NCBI RefSeq assembly: GCF_900104585.1
Contig: NZ_FNVX01000006.1
Span: forward strand, 620,001-684,000
Direction: 5' to 3'
Length of the DNA: 64,000 nucleotides
DNA from: Bacteroides ihuae
Lineage (GTDB): Bacteria; Bacteroidota; Bacteroidia; Bacteroidales; Bacteroidaceae
The position numbers were made by a program, and so were the translations under genes. The notes beneath the pieces were generated by a model. It did no database searches. It was not told where the DNA came from and worked only from the letters and a program-made list of their open reading frames with translations. Positions 1-9,300 of this stretch are shown one piece after another. Each line of letters opens with the position of its first letter. The stretch's first letter is position 1.

Positions 1-134
1 GAAATAATAGCAATTCTACATTCGCCTTCTTTTCCGCTTATGCTGTTTTTGACTTGTCCCATCGCTAGAGTACTAGAAGCAAAACACAAAATCGTTAATC
101 CGGCAACAGCAAATATTGGTAATCTTATTATCAT
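1..134 (-). CDS. Exported protein, N-terminal fragment cut by the window edge
   Basis: The minus strand is open from an ATG at 134 to the window edge and encodes about 44 residues. The N-terminus has a basic residue, a hydrophobic stretch (about residues 5-19) and a small-residue site ending in STLA, so it looks like a Sec signal peptide cleaved near residue 24. The rest lies outside the window, so no function can be given. It is divergent from the zinc-ribbon gene that begins at 365. Confidence 0.5.
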   Translation of the reverse strand, partial: MIIRLPIFAVAGLTILCFASSTLAMGQVKNSISGKEGECRIAII

Positions 135-325
135 ATTTCACTTTTTTTTAGAGAAAGCAAAATAGAGGAAGAAGAAATACAATTCGATTACAGCACTGTT
201 AACATTATGCAACACCTACTAAATCATTAAAAGATAATACGCATTATCAACTAAGTCAAGAAGAAGTAATACAAAACGTTTACTAGAAAAAAGAGATGAA
301 TGTAAACGTAAAAGCCGGAAAAGTA

Positions 326-333
326 TATCTTTG
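326..333 (+). promoter_or_regulatory. Putative promoter -7 box for the zinc-ribbon gene
   Basis: TATCTTTG matches the Bacteroides -7 consensus TAnnTTTG and lies 31 bases before the start codon at 365. I see no convincing TTTG -33 element at the usual 19-21 base spacing. The 230-base gap from 135 to 364 holds nothing else that I recognise. Confidence 0.45.
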
Positions 334-364
334 CAAATATGTTCTATCTAAATACGAATAAATT

Positions 365-637
365 ATGGAAACAAAATTGTGTCAAAGCTGTGGCATGCCA
401 TTAGAATCAAACGAAGTATTCGGCACAAATGCTGACGGTAGTAAAAATGAAGATTATTGCTGCTATTGCTTTGCTGAAGGTAAATTCACGAAAGATTGTA
501 CAATGGACGAGATGATAGCTCATTGCATTGAGTTTTTAGATGATTTCAACAAAGATTCTGAAGTGAAATACAGTAAAGAAGAAGCGATCATTGCCATGAA
601 GGAGTTCTTTCCTACACTAAAACGTTGGCAGGTGTAA
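365..637 (+). CDS. Small putative zinc-ribbon protein
   Basis: A 90-residue protein that opens with a cysteine-rich segment: a CQSCG pair at residues 6 and 9, then C32, C33 and C35 (YCCYCF), and C45. This layout fits the 'putative zinc ribbon' family (PF12674), which is common as a stand-alone protein in Bacteroidetes and Firmicutes. The C-terminal half is charged and probably helical (residues 48-85). No catalytic role is known for the family; metal binding is inferred from the cysteines. It stands alone between two minus-strand genes and has its own candidate promoter at 326-333. Confidence 0.8.
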   Translation: METKLCQSCGMPLESNEVFGTNADGSKNEDYCCYCFAEGKFTKDCTMDEMIAHCIEFLDDFNKDSEVKYSKEEAIIAMKEFFPTLKRWQV

Positions 638-698
638 ACAGCTATATATAATTAGTCGCGCTGTATAATTAGAAACCAATTTGACTAGACAGCCTTGC

Positions 699-1718
699 TT
701 AGAGCTTTTTACACGATGAGTCTCTGATTACTAGATGTGTTGGGATAACTATCTGCACAGGAGTTGTCCTCGCCTTTATCTGTGCAAGTAACTGTTTACA
801 AGATGCCTCGCCCATCTTGTAAGTTTGATGGGTAACGGCCGTAAGAGCAGGTTCTACGTAATTTGAATGCATCTCATCCGTATAACCAATCAGAGCAATG
901 TCTTTCGGGATACATAGATGATGGCTCTTAATCTCTTTCATCGCAGCAAAAGCCAACGCATCATTCATGGCTAAAATGGCATCAGGTGGATTTGAGAGAG
1001 AGAGTAATCGGCGAGTAGCTTCGCGTCCTTCATCATAAGTCATTTTCTCGCAAATAACGAGTTCCTTTTCTATCGGTATTTTGTTTTGCCTCAATGCTTC
1101 CAAATAGCCATGCTTTCGCTCCTCTACTATCTTCAAATGATTGGCGCCTCCAATAAATCCGATACGTTTTGATCCTGTTTGCAACAAATGTTCTGTAGCA
1201 AGACGGGCCGATTCTACATTATCGGCAACAACAGAAGAGAATCGACCTCCGGGACAAATACGATCGAAAAACACCAACGGAATGTTCTGTGATTCTAAAG
1301 CTCCGAAATGACTATAGTCTGTTGTTTCTTGAGATAAACACGCTAGGATACCTTCCACACGAATATTTATCAAATCATCCAGACATTGTTTTTCGAGTTC
1401 ATATTGCTCATAAGATGAAGTGATAATAACAGAATAGCCATTTTGTTTAGCTACATCGCTAATGCCGCTGATTATGGAGGAATAAAAGTGGGTTACCAAG
1501 TCAGGTACCAGAATACCAATAATGCGAGGACTGTTTTTAAGCAGGCTCATAGCAAAAGGATTCGGTCTATAGTTATATTTACGAGCAAGTGCCTTGACAC
1601 GTTCTCGCATTTCAGGTCCTATTTCGGGACTATCCTTGAGAGCCCGGGATACGGTGGAAATAGAGACCCCAAGTTCTTCTGCCAAATTCTTTAGCGAGAT
1701 ATGCGTATTTGTCTTCAT
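699..1718 (-). CDS. LacI-family transcriptional regulator
   Basis: A 339-residue regulator of usual family length. Residues 7-27 form the LacI helix-turn-helix (LAEELGVSISTVSRAL), followed by a hinge with NYRPNP near residue 49, then a periplasmic-binding-protein-like effector domain from about residue 65 to 335. It is transcribed divergently from the aldo/keto reductase operon, so it most likely senses the sugar or an intermediate of that pathway and controls the operon. A TAnnTTTG promoter and a 16-base palindrome lie in the shared intergenic region. The effector cannot be read from the sequence; a fucose-like sugar or its lactone is an inference from the FucP-type permease. Confidence 0.93.
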   Translation of the reverse strand: MKTNTHISLKNLAEELGVSISTVSRALKDSPEIGPEMRERVKALARKYNYRPNPFAMSLLKNSPRIIGILVPDLVTHFYSSIISGISDVAKQNGYSVIITSSYEQYELEKQCLDDLINIRVEGILACLSQETTDYSHFGALESQNIPLVFFDRICPGGRFSSVVADNVESARLATEHLLQTGSKRIGFIGGANHLKIVEERKHGYLEALRQNKIPIEKELVICEKMTYDEGREATRRLLSLSNPPDAILAMNDALAFAAMKEIKSHHLCIPKDIALIGYTDEMHSNYVEPALTAVTHQTYKMGEASCKQLLAQIKARTTPVQIVIPTHLVIRDSSCKKL

Positions 1719-1735
1719 GGCAATAGCTATTTCCG

Positions 1736-1767
1736 CAAATATAACTGTTTCAGGTTACATTAGCAAC
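1736..1767 (-). promoter_or_regulatory. Putative promoter of the lacI-type gene
   Basis: Read on the minus strand, TATATTTG (1736-1743) matches the TAnnTTTG -7 box. GTTG (1764-1767), one mismatch from the TTTG -33 element, lies 20 bases upstream, within the 19-21 bases typical of Bacteroides promoters. Confidence 0.55.
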
Positions 1768-1783
1768 AGATAATGCCGGATTG

Positions 1784-1799
1784 ACGCAAACCTTTGCGT
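1784..1799. promoter_or_regulatory. Candidate LacI-type operator palindrome
   Basis: ACGCAAACCTTTGCGT is a perfect inverted repeat of 7-base arms (1784-1790 and 1793-1799) around a CC centre. It sits between the divergent promoters of the regulator and the operon. LacI-family operators are usually even palindromes of about this size, often with a central CG, so the CC centre is not ideal. Assignment to the neighbouring regulator is inferred from position. Confidence 0.5.
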
Positions 1800-1842
1800 G
1801 CTTTTTTAGGCAACCATTCTTAGGTATATTCAACGTATGTTC

Positions 1843-1850
1843 TATTTTTG
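1843..1850 (+). promoter_or_regulatory. Putative -7 box of the sugar-oxidation operon
   Basis: TATTTTTG matches TAnnTTTG, 33 bases before the ATG at 1883. No clear -33 TTTG is present, as might be expected of a regulated promoter. Confidence 0.5.
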
Positions 1851-1882
1851 GCTATTAATTATCACTTTAATTAAAATATGCT

Positions 1883-2815
1883 ATGATTTACAATGAAATT
1901 GGAAAGACAGGAATGAAAGTTTCAAACCTCAGCTTCGGTGCATCTTCACTCGGAGGAGTATTTCACGATATTCGTGAGGCAGAGGGAATAAGAGCGGTAT
2001 TTACTGCAGTAGAGAAAGGTATGAATTTCATCGACGTTTCACCCTACTATGGACACTACAAAGCTGAAACGGTTTTAGGTAAAGCACTGAAAGATCTTCC
2101 CCGCGATGCCTATTATTTATCGACTAAAGTAGGACGCTACGGAAAAGATGGCGTAAATACATGGGATTATTCTGCCAAACGTGCCACAGAGAGTGTGTAC
2201 GAAAGTATGGAACGCCTAAACATTGATTACATTGATTTGATTAATGTTCACGATATAGAATTTGCTGATTTGAATCAGATCGTTACTGAAACTTTACCCG
2301 CATTAGTAGAACTGCGCACAAAAGGAATCGTAAAACATGTAGGAATAACCGATCTTCAACTGGAGAATCTGCAATGGGTGATCGAACATTCCGCCCCGGG
2401 AAGTGTGGAAAGTATCCTTAATTTTTGCCATTACTGCCTGAACGATGATAAGCTGGTTGACTTTCTCGATTTCTTCGAATCACGCAACATTGGAGTAATC
2501 AATGCTTCTCCTCTCTCCATGGGCTTACTCTCACAAAGAGGCGTCCCATCTTGGCATCCGGCTCCCATCTCTTTGGTTGAAGCGTGTAAGAAAGCCGTTC
2601 AACATTGTTCATCTAAAGGCTGCGCAATAGAGAAGCTGGCCATTCAATACTCGGTAAGTAATCCACGCATTGCAACTACGCTCTTCAGTTCAGCCAACCC
2701 TGAAAATGTGGAGATGAACATTCAATATGCCGAAGAAGCAATTGATTGGAATCTGGTACAAGAGGTGCAAGACATTATCGGGGATCAAAAGCGCGTTAGT
2801 TGGTTTAACTCTTAA
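1883..2815 (+). CDS. Aldo/keto reductase, L-fucose/L-galactose dehydrogenase-like
   Basis: A 310-residue TIM-barrel oxidoreductase of the aldo/keto reductase superfamily. The expected catalytic tetrad is visible: D51 and Y56 in DVSPYYGHY, K82 in STKVGR and H123 in INVHD. The length and the DVSPYYG and INVHD signatures resemble the L-galactose/L-fucose (D-threo-aldose) dehydrogenase branch, which oxidises the sugar C1 to an aldonolactone with NAD(P). It is first in an operon, 21 bases before an amidohydrolase that could open such a lactone, and a FucP-type permease follows. The family is clear; the exact sugar is inferred from context. Confidence 0.85.
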   Translation: MIYNEIGKTGMKVSNLSFGASSLGGVFHDIREAEGIRAVFTAVEKGMNFIDVSPYYGHYKAETVLGKALKDLPRDAYYLSTKVGRYGKDGVNTWDYSAKRATESVYESMERLNIDYIDLINVHDIEFADLNQIVTETLPALVELRTKGIVKHVGITDLQLENLQWVIEHSAPGSVESILNFCHYCLNDDKLVDFLDFFESRNIGVINASPLSMGLLSQRGVPSWHPAPISLVEACKKAVQHCSSKGCAIEKLAIQYSVSNPRIATTLFSSANPENVEMNIQYAEEAIDWNLVQEVQDIIGDQKRVSWFNS

Positions 2816-2836
2816 CTACGTAAAAGAGGAATTACT

Positions 2837-3763
2837 ATGAACGACTTTAAAATCATTGATGCACATTCTCACTTGTGGCTTAAACAAGACACAGTCGTGA
2901 ATGGTTTACCGATTCGCGACATCGGCAACGGGCGTTCGGAGTTTATGGGTGAGGTGAGGCAAATGCTTCCTCCCTTTATGATTGACGGACAAAATTCTGC
3001 TGAAGTCTTCCTCTCGAACATGGACTATGCACAGGTATCGGCAGCAGTCATCACGCAAGAATATATTGACGGAATTCAAAATGAATATCTTCTCGATGTA
3101 ATAAGCAGGTATCCTAACCGCTTCTTCGTATGTGGCATGTGCGAATTTCGCCAACCTGGCTATTATGACCAAACTAAAGAATTGCATCGTTTGGGTTTCA
3201 ATGCTATCAAAATACCTGCACAACGTTTGTTACTAAATGAGGGAAGGGTGATGCTCAACTGTGAAGAGATGATGCAGACATTTGAATATATGGAAGCAAA
3301 CAAAATGATTCTTTCTATTGACTTAGCCGACGGCGAAACGCAGGTAGATGAACTGAAAGAGGTTATTCAGCAATATCCTCATTTAAAGATCGCTATCGGA
3401 CACTTCGGAATGGTAACGACTCCAAACTGGCAGGAACAAATCAAACTGGCTCGCTATGAGAATGTGATGATTGAGTCAGGAGGAATCACTTGGCTGTTCA
3501 ATGATGAGTTTTATCCTTTTAAGGGAGCTATAAAAGCTATCCGTGAAGCCGCAGGATTGGTAGGTATGGAGAAACTAATGTGGGGCTCCGACTATCCGAG
3601 GACAATAACAGCCATTACTTACAAGATGTCTTATGACTTCGTCTTAAAGTCTCAAGAACTATCTGCTGATGAAAAAGCTCGTTTCTTGGGACAGAATGCT
3701 GAAACCTTTTATGGTTTTAAAAATCTCCCCCAATTGCCTTACATAAAAAACATGTCAGAATAA
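2837..3763 (+). CDS. Amidohydrolase-2 family protein, probable sugar lactonase
   Basis: A 308-residue metal-dependent hydrolase of the amidohydrolase-2 (TIM-barrel) family. It opens with the metal-binding HxH motif (IIDAHSHLW, H10 and H12), has a conserved histidine in AIGHFG (H189) and the active-site aspartate in MWGSDYPR (D252). This family includes L-fuconolactonase and related aldonolactone hydrolases. Placed directly after an aldose dehydrogenase, it most likely hydrolyses the lactone to the free aldonic acid in the cytoplasm. No signal peptide is seen. Decarboxylases and other hydrolases share the fold, so the lactonase role rests on gene order. Confidence 0.8.
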   Translation: MNDFKIIDAHSHLWLKQDTVVNGLPIRDIGNGRSEFMGEVRQMLPPFMIDGQNSAEVFLSNMDYAQVSAAVITQEYIDGIQNEYLLDVISRYPNRFFVCGMCEFRQPGYYDQTKELHRLGFNAIKIPAQRLLLNEGRVMLNCEEMMQTFEYMEANKMILSIDLADGETQVDELKEVIQQYPHLKIAIGHFGMVTTPNWQEQIKLARYENVMIESGGITWLFNDEFYPFKGAIKAIREAAGLVGMEKLMWGSDYPRTITAITYKMSYDFVLKSQELSADEKARFLGQNAETFYGFKNLPQLPYIKNMSE

Positions 3764-3796
3764 CACCTAATCACCAATATAGTACAATTGTATACC

Positions 3797-5056
3797 ATGA
3801 AAAAAAACAATTATTTATTACCTCTTGCTCTGGTTTTCTCTCTGTTCTTCCTGTGGGCCATCAGTAGTAATCTACTGCCTACTATGATTCGACAGTTAAT
3901 GAAGACGTGTGAACTAAATGCGTTTGAAGCATCTTTTACCGAAACAGCCTATTGGTTGGCTTATTTTATATTTCCCATCCCTATTGCAATGTTTATGAAG
4001 CGTTATAGCTATAAATCGGGGATAATTTTCGGATTGTTACTGGCCGCATGTGGGGGCTTTCTATTCTTTCCGGCAGCTATATTGAAGGAATATTGGGCAT
4101 ACCTTTGCATCTTCTTCGTCATCGCTACGGGAATGTGTTTTCTTGAGACAGCAGCCAATCCTTATGTTACCGCTTTAGGCGATCAGGAAACGGCTCCTCG
4201 AAGACTAAACCTAGCCCAATCATTCAATGGATTGGGTGCATTCATCTCGGCAATGTTTCTAAGCAAGCTCGTACTAAGTGGCAATCATTATACACGCGAC
4301 ACTCTGCCCGCTGATTTTTCGGGTGGATGGGAAGGCTATATTCAAATGGAAACTGATTCCATGAAGCTCCCTTATCTAATTTTGGGATTATTACTAGTCG
4401 TTATTGCAATCGTTTTTGTCTTTTCTAAATTACCTAAAATCAAAGAAGGAGATACAGTAGAAGGTACTAATGAAAAAGAGGGAAAACTGATAAATTTTTC
4501 TGTACTGAAACGTTCTCACTTACGTTGGGGCGTCATTGCACAATTCTTTTATAACGGAGGACAAACGGCTATAAACAGTTTATTTTTGGTGTATTGCTGT
4601 ACTTATGCCGGCTTTGAAGAAAATACAGCAACAACTTTCTTCGGACTCTACATGTTGGCGTTTCTATCAGGACGATGGATCGGCACCTTATTAATGATTA
4701 AATTCCGTCCGCAAGATATGCTATTGGTTTACGCTCTTGTCAACGTAGCCTTATGTGGAGTTATTGTTTGCTGTGGAGGAACAGTTGGACTATATGCTAT
4801 GCTCGCAGTATCGTTCTTTATGTCCATCATGTATCCCACACAATTTTCTTTGGCTTTGAAAGGATTAGGAAGTAATACAAAGAGCGGTTCCGCTTTCTTG
4901 GTAATGGCTATTGTGGGCAATGCTTGCCTGCCTCAGCTCACGGCCTACATCATGCAGCTCAATCAAAACATCTATTACATAGCATATATTATACCAATGA
5001 TCTGCTTCTTGTTCTGTGCTTACTATGGCTGGAAAGGATATAAGATAGTAGATTAA
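3797..5056 (+). CDS. FucP-type MFS sugar:proton symporter
   Basis: A 419-residue membrane protein of the major facilitator superfamily with about twelve hydrophobic segments. The N-terminal FLWAISSNLLPTMIRQLM stretch and the ETAANPYVTALG motif (about residues 110-125) are typical of the FHS/FucP branch, which imports L-fucose and related hexoses with protons across the inner membrane. I chose the ATG at 3797, before MKKNNYLL, over an in-frame TTG three codons upstream. It follows the lactonase by 33 bases and precedes the dehydrogenase by 40. The substrate is probably the sugar oxidised by the operon's enzymes. Confidence 0.88.
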   Translation: MKKNNYLLPLALVFSLFFLWAISSNLLPTMIRQLMKTCELNAFEASFTETAYWLAYFIFPIPIAMFMKRYSYKSGIIFGLLLAACGGFLFFPAAILKEYWAYLCIFFVIATGMCFLETAANPYVTALGDQETAPRRLNLAQSFNGLGAFISAMFLSKLVLSGNHYTRDTLPADFSGGWEGYIQMETDSMKLPYLILGLLLVVIAIVFVFSKLPKIKEGDTVEGTNEKEGKLINFSVLKRSHLRWGVIAQFFYNGGQTAINSLFLVYCCTYAGFEENTATTFFGLYMLAFLSGRWIGTLLMIKFRPQDMLLVYALVNVALCGVIVCCGGTVGLYAMLAVSFFMSIMYPTQFSLALKGLGSNTKSGSAFLVMAIVGNACLPQLTAYIMQLNQNIYYIAYIIPMICFLFCAYYGWKGYKIVD

Positions 5057-5096
5057 TAGAGAAAGTCTAATAAGTTCGATTTTAATAAAAATAAAG

Positions 5097-6113
5097 ATGA
5101 AAGCAATTCAAATTACAGCTCCTTTGGAAATGAAGGTAGTTGATGTAGAGAAGCCTGCAATGAAAGCAGATGAAGTCCTCTTGAAAATTAAATATGTTGG
5201 GTTTTGTGGTTCTGACTTGAATACTTATTTAGGCCGCAACCCTATGGTGAAATTACCCGTCGTGCCAGGGCATGAAGTAGGTGCGGTAATTGAAGCAATC
5301 GGTAGTGCTGTTCCGGCAGGATTGGAAGTGGGAATGAGTGTTACTGTGAATCCTTACACTAACTGTGGTAAATGCGCTTCTTGTCGTAACGGACGAGTGA
5401 ATGCTTGCGAACACAACGAAACGCTGGGCGTGCAACGCAACGGTTCCATGAGTGAATACCTCTCTTTGCCCTGGGCTAAAATCATTCCGGCAACAGGTAT
5501 TTCGCCTCGCGACTGTGCTTTAATTGAGCCTATGAGCGTGGGCTTCCATGCCGTATCTCGTGCTCAAGTTACTGATATTGATACAGTTATGGTAATTGGC
5601 TGTGGCATGATTGGCATGGGAGCGATTGTTCGTGCGGCCCTTCGTGGTGCTAAGGTTATTGCAGTCGATTTGGATGACGAGAAATTAGCATTGGCAAAAC
5701 GAGTTGGTGCCCAGTACACGATTAACTCTAAGACGGAGAACGTACACGAATCATTGCAAAAGATTACAGAAGGTTTTGGTCCTGACGTTATTATTGAAGC
5801 TGTGGGTAGTCCTATGACTTACGTTATGGCAGTTGATGAGGTTGCTTTCACCGGGAGAGTTATCTGCATTGGTTATGCTAAGAGTGAAGTCGCTTTTCAA
5901 ACAAAGTATTTTGTACAGAAAGAGCTGGATATACGTGGTTCTCGTAATGCATTGCCGGAAGATTTTCGTGCAGTAATTCATTACCTTAACCAAGGTACTT
6001 GTCCTAAAGATGAGCTGATTTCGATGACTGTTAAGCCAGAAAAGGCTACTGATGCGATGAAGGAATGGGCAGCAGAACCAAGCAAAGTATTCCGTATCTT
6101 AGTGGAGTTATAA
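5097..6113 (+). CDS. Zinc-dependent alcohol/polyol dehydrogenase (MDR family)
   Basis: A 338-residue medium-chain dehydrogenase. The catalytic zinc ligands are C37 (GFCGSD) and H59/E60 (PGHE); four structural-zinc cysteines lie in NCGKCASCRNGRVNAC (C90, C93, C96, C104). A Rossmann NAD(P) site follows at about residue 166 (VIGCGMIGMGAI). Sorbitol, threonine and 2-keto-deoxy-sugar dehydrogenases share this architecture. As last gene of the operon it may oxidise a downstream hydroxy or keto acid of the fucose-like pathway, but no dehydratase accompanies it, so the exact reaction is open. Confidence 0.88.
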   Translation: MKAIQITAPLEMKVVDVEKPAMKADEVLLKIKYVGFCGSDLNTYLGRNPMVKLPVVPGHEVGAVIEAIGSAVPAGLEVGMSVTVNPYTNCGKCASCRNGRVNACEHNETLGVQRNGSMSEYLSLPWAKIIPATGISPRDCALIEPMSVGFHAVSRAQVTDIDTVMVIGCGMIGMGAIVRAALRGAKVIAVDLDDEKLALAKRVGAQYTINSKTENVHESLQKITEGFGPDVIIEAVGSPMTYVMAVDEVAFTGRVICIGYAKSEVAFQTKYFVQKELDIRGSRNALPEDFRAVIHYLNQGTCPKDELISMTVKPEKATDAMKEWAAEPSKVFRILVEL

Positions 6114-6205
6114 ACAAATAGGGACTTCTTTCAAGTAGCACTCATCTCTTATTCATTGTCTATACACAGATAACAGAAGATCTAAGTGCATTCTATAGGA
6201 AGATT

Positions 6206-6306
6206 AAGTGGTCACGCAGCTATGTGACGATAGTCACACGCTTGCGGGACAATGGTCACACAACTGAGGGACAATGGTCACGCAGTTGTGTGACCACTTC
6301 TTTTTA
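6206..6306 (+). terminator. Large repeat-bearing hairpin, probable terminator
   Basis: AAGTGGTCAC (6206-6215) is perfectly complementary to GTGACCACTT (6290-6299); pairing extends inward over about 23 bases with four mismatches, and CTTTTT follows at 6300-6305 on the plus strand. Inside, GGGACAATGGTCAC occurs twice (6246-6259 and 6268-6281), 22 bases apart. The element ends the operon that stops at 6113 and separates it from the convergent hydrolase gene that stops at 6396. The remainder of the 6114-6395 gap shows no gene. Confidence 0.6.
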
Positions 6307-6395
6307 ACGTGCAGATCACTTAGCATTAGTGTTCTTTTGCCTTACCTCAGCTAAAGAGATGGATTAGGATATACACGGAAAGCCCTCCAAGCAAT

Positions 6396-9300
6396 CTATG
6401 GCTGAAGGGTTATACTCATTAGTCCAATCACTACATCATTTGAAAGAGTTTCCAAACTTAAATAGCTTAACTCCTTATTAGGATCCAAAGGCATATCAAG
6501 TAAGATTGCAGCTCCTCCATCAATAGGACGGCCGTAAACACCTTCAATTCCAAGATCCTTCTCCAAATTATTACTTACCAAACCTGACTTTAAATGCAGA
6601 CGATAAGGTCTGGGAGCTTTAAGTTTGAAAGCAACGCCGTCTACAAAAAAATCTTGTTCTATCGGACCCCAGTTCTCTGGATTTACCAAAGTAAGTGTAT
6701 CACTCGTACCGTCAGTATAGTGCACTCGAATGATGCCATTGACTATGTGGCACTGCATGTGATTGGTGCTACCAGCCATGAGCAGATAGGCATGAGAAGC
6801 TTTACCATTCAAACGAACGCGTAAGCTATCGGGGTAATTGTCCCACAATGAAGTAAAAGCGATGTTCTTCCCTTGCGCCGGAGTACGGAAAGGTACGCCT
6901 AATTTAGTAGAAAGCAAACCGTTACGTACTTGTGCACGAATCCCCGAATCGTCAATCTCTGCTGTAGTTTTAGGATGGCACCATTCGCCTATTCCTTGCT
7001 TAGGCAATTGAAGAGTAGTATAGGGAGAACGAGGAGTTAGGTATTCATTGCGGAAAATATCCGTAACGGAGGCATTAAATGCGGTGTCCATATTTACCGG
7101 ACGACAAGAAGTCGCTACAACATGTTCAAAGGCAGGACTTATAGAAGCCACATCAGCTTTCACAATTACATTAATAGGTTGCCACCACGACAAGTCACCT
7201 TGACGAACATGCGCAAACAAGGTGCGACTTCCGACTTGTCCACTTACACGTCCTTTAATTTCTGTCCCTTTGATTCTCGCATCCTCTAACACGCCTTGTG
7301 GATCATATAGCTCATTCACTTTATATTTGGGTAGCAGCAGTTGGAAAGAATCACCAAGCTTGAAACTACGAGCGGCATCTGCCATCGTCGTCTCAATAGA
7401 GCGACCTCCCCACTCTATTCTGATCTCACAAGTAAGAGTTGCAGGAACTGTTATTGACAGAACAGGCTGACCAACAGATGCTTCAACTTGTTTCCATGTT
7501 GCAGGTTGCCCATTTATTGTAAGGCGAACAACTTTATCCATCCGAGCACGACACTGCAATTCAAGAGACAATGACTTACTAAAGTGTTGCGCTATCTTAT
7601 AAACATCAGCCTTTCCTTCACGACGATAATCAAACGATACATCGGGCGTAACAAGCGAAGCATAAGGCCACTTGGCCGGAAAACCCGGACGAATGAGCAG
7701 CTTGCCATTAAGCGCATCGGGAAGGATACCATAAAGTCCTTGTATAAGAGCACGAGAAGCAACACCAATAGGATCACCAAAATCTCTGTAGCACTCTCCA
7801 CGGGCAGCGTCATAAAAACTCACCTGACCAAAATTGCCGGGACTTCCTCCAAGATACATCCCATCGAGTACAGAGCTTTTGAGCAACTTAAAAGCCTCAT
7901 CATCTCGTCCCGCCTGCCAGTAAGCCAACGAGGTATGCATTACTTCGGCAAAAGCAACATTGTTGATACTCCACGAATAAGGTAGCCAGTTGCTAGTAGA
8001 AACAGTAGCATAGCCTTCATCTTTCAAACCTTTGGCAACAACAGGTATATGTGGTATTTCGGTATCCACATAGCGAGTAGCCTGGTAAGCTTGAAAAGGA
8101 TCAGCCGTTTCGCTATCAATCGCATGATAGATAGTCCACACAGCAGCACTTTCATGCAAGCGACCATGTCCCATGAAATCTTGATATTCTGCCCAATGAC
8201 CCTTTGAAGGCATCCACAGTCGAGCATTAAGTGCTTTCAGAATCTTTTCGGCCTCAGCGCGATAAGGAGCCGGATCTTCACCTATCTTAGCAGCAATCTC
8301 TGCTGCCATTTTGTTAGCACGATAGTTATAAGCAGATGAATGAGTTACGGCACCCGAATTGTAGTAAAGCGCATCGCTTGCCCAAATACAAGCATAAGCA
8401 TCATACAAGCCATCATTATCCGGATCATAATTTCGTTTTTCCCAATTGAGATGACGAACAATGACAGGCCACATTTGGCGAGCATAGTCCAAATCACCCG
8501 TCCAATTGAAGTGCCAAAGTAGTTCGTCGATGTAGCAAAGATTCATATCGTAATGATGCATCTGATTAGGATTGTGCGGATTACGACAGATGTATCCATT
8601 GCTATATTGAGGGGTTCCCCACTGTTTAATAGAACGCGCAAGGTTCATTTCCGGATCTTGTGCCGGATGTGGAATCGTTTGTGGTACAGTGGTCACCTGA
8701 CTGGCAGCATAAGCATCAAAATGCTTCTGGGCACGATCATGCCAGCCGAGAGCATCACCTGCATACGCAGCACGCCAACCACTAAGCGGCATACGCCAAC
8801 CCACTGCCCCATGCAACCAGACTTCACCATCCCAAATAGCATCGGCTGCAACAGAAAGTGCTCCCCCCAACGTATTGAAATAAGCGTCTGGAGTATTGAT
8901 CTTAATTCGAGAAGCCAATGCAACACGAGCCTGCTCTGCTTTTTCATACAGAGTTTTTCCTTCCGACACTTGCGGAATCCGCAAAGCGAGATTCTCTAAA
9001 GCCAGATAGGAAACAGAAGTCAGTGAAAGCTGACATTCTTGCAAAGACAAAGGATGCTCCGGCGCTTCAAAACTATCAGCCGGATCAGCACCCATATCAC
9101 CATTACGATTCAGGCGTTTCGCCTTTATCTCAGAAAGCAAACAAATTAGCTTAGCACCAACCGGCATATCAGAGGCAGCTATCTTCCAGACAGCACCGTC
9201 TTCATCAGGAAAAGGCAAAACAGAAATCAGAAGCTCTCCTTTTCCCCAAGAAGGATCTGTCAATCGGTAATTCCGACGACCCGGTGTGTAACGAGCCTCG

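Noticed and set aside
8553..8999. 148-residue plus-strand frame inside the large hydrolase gene
   Set aside because: It lies fully opposite a well-supported gene with signal peptide and domain pattern; the frame is a shadow.
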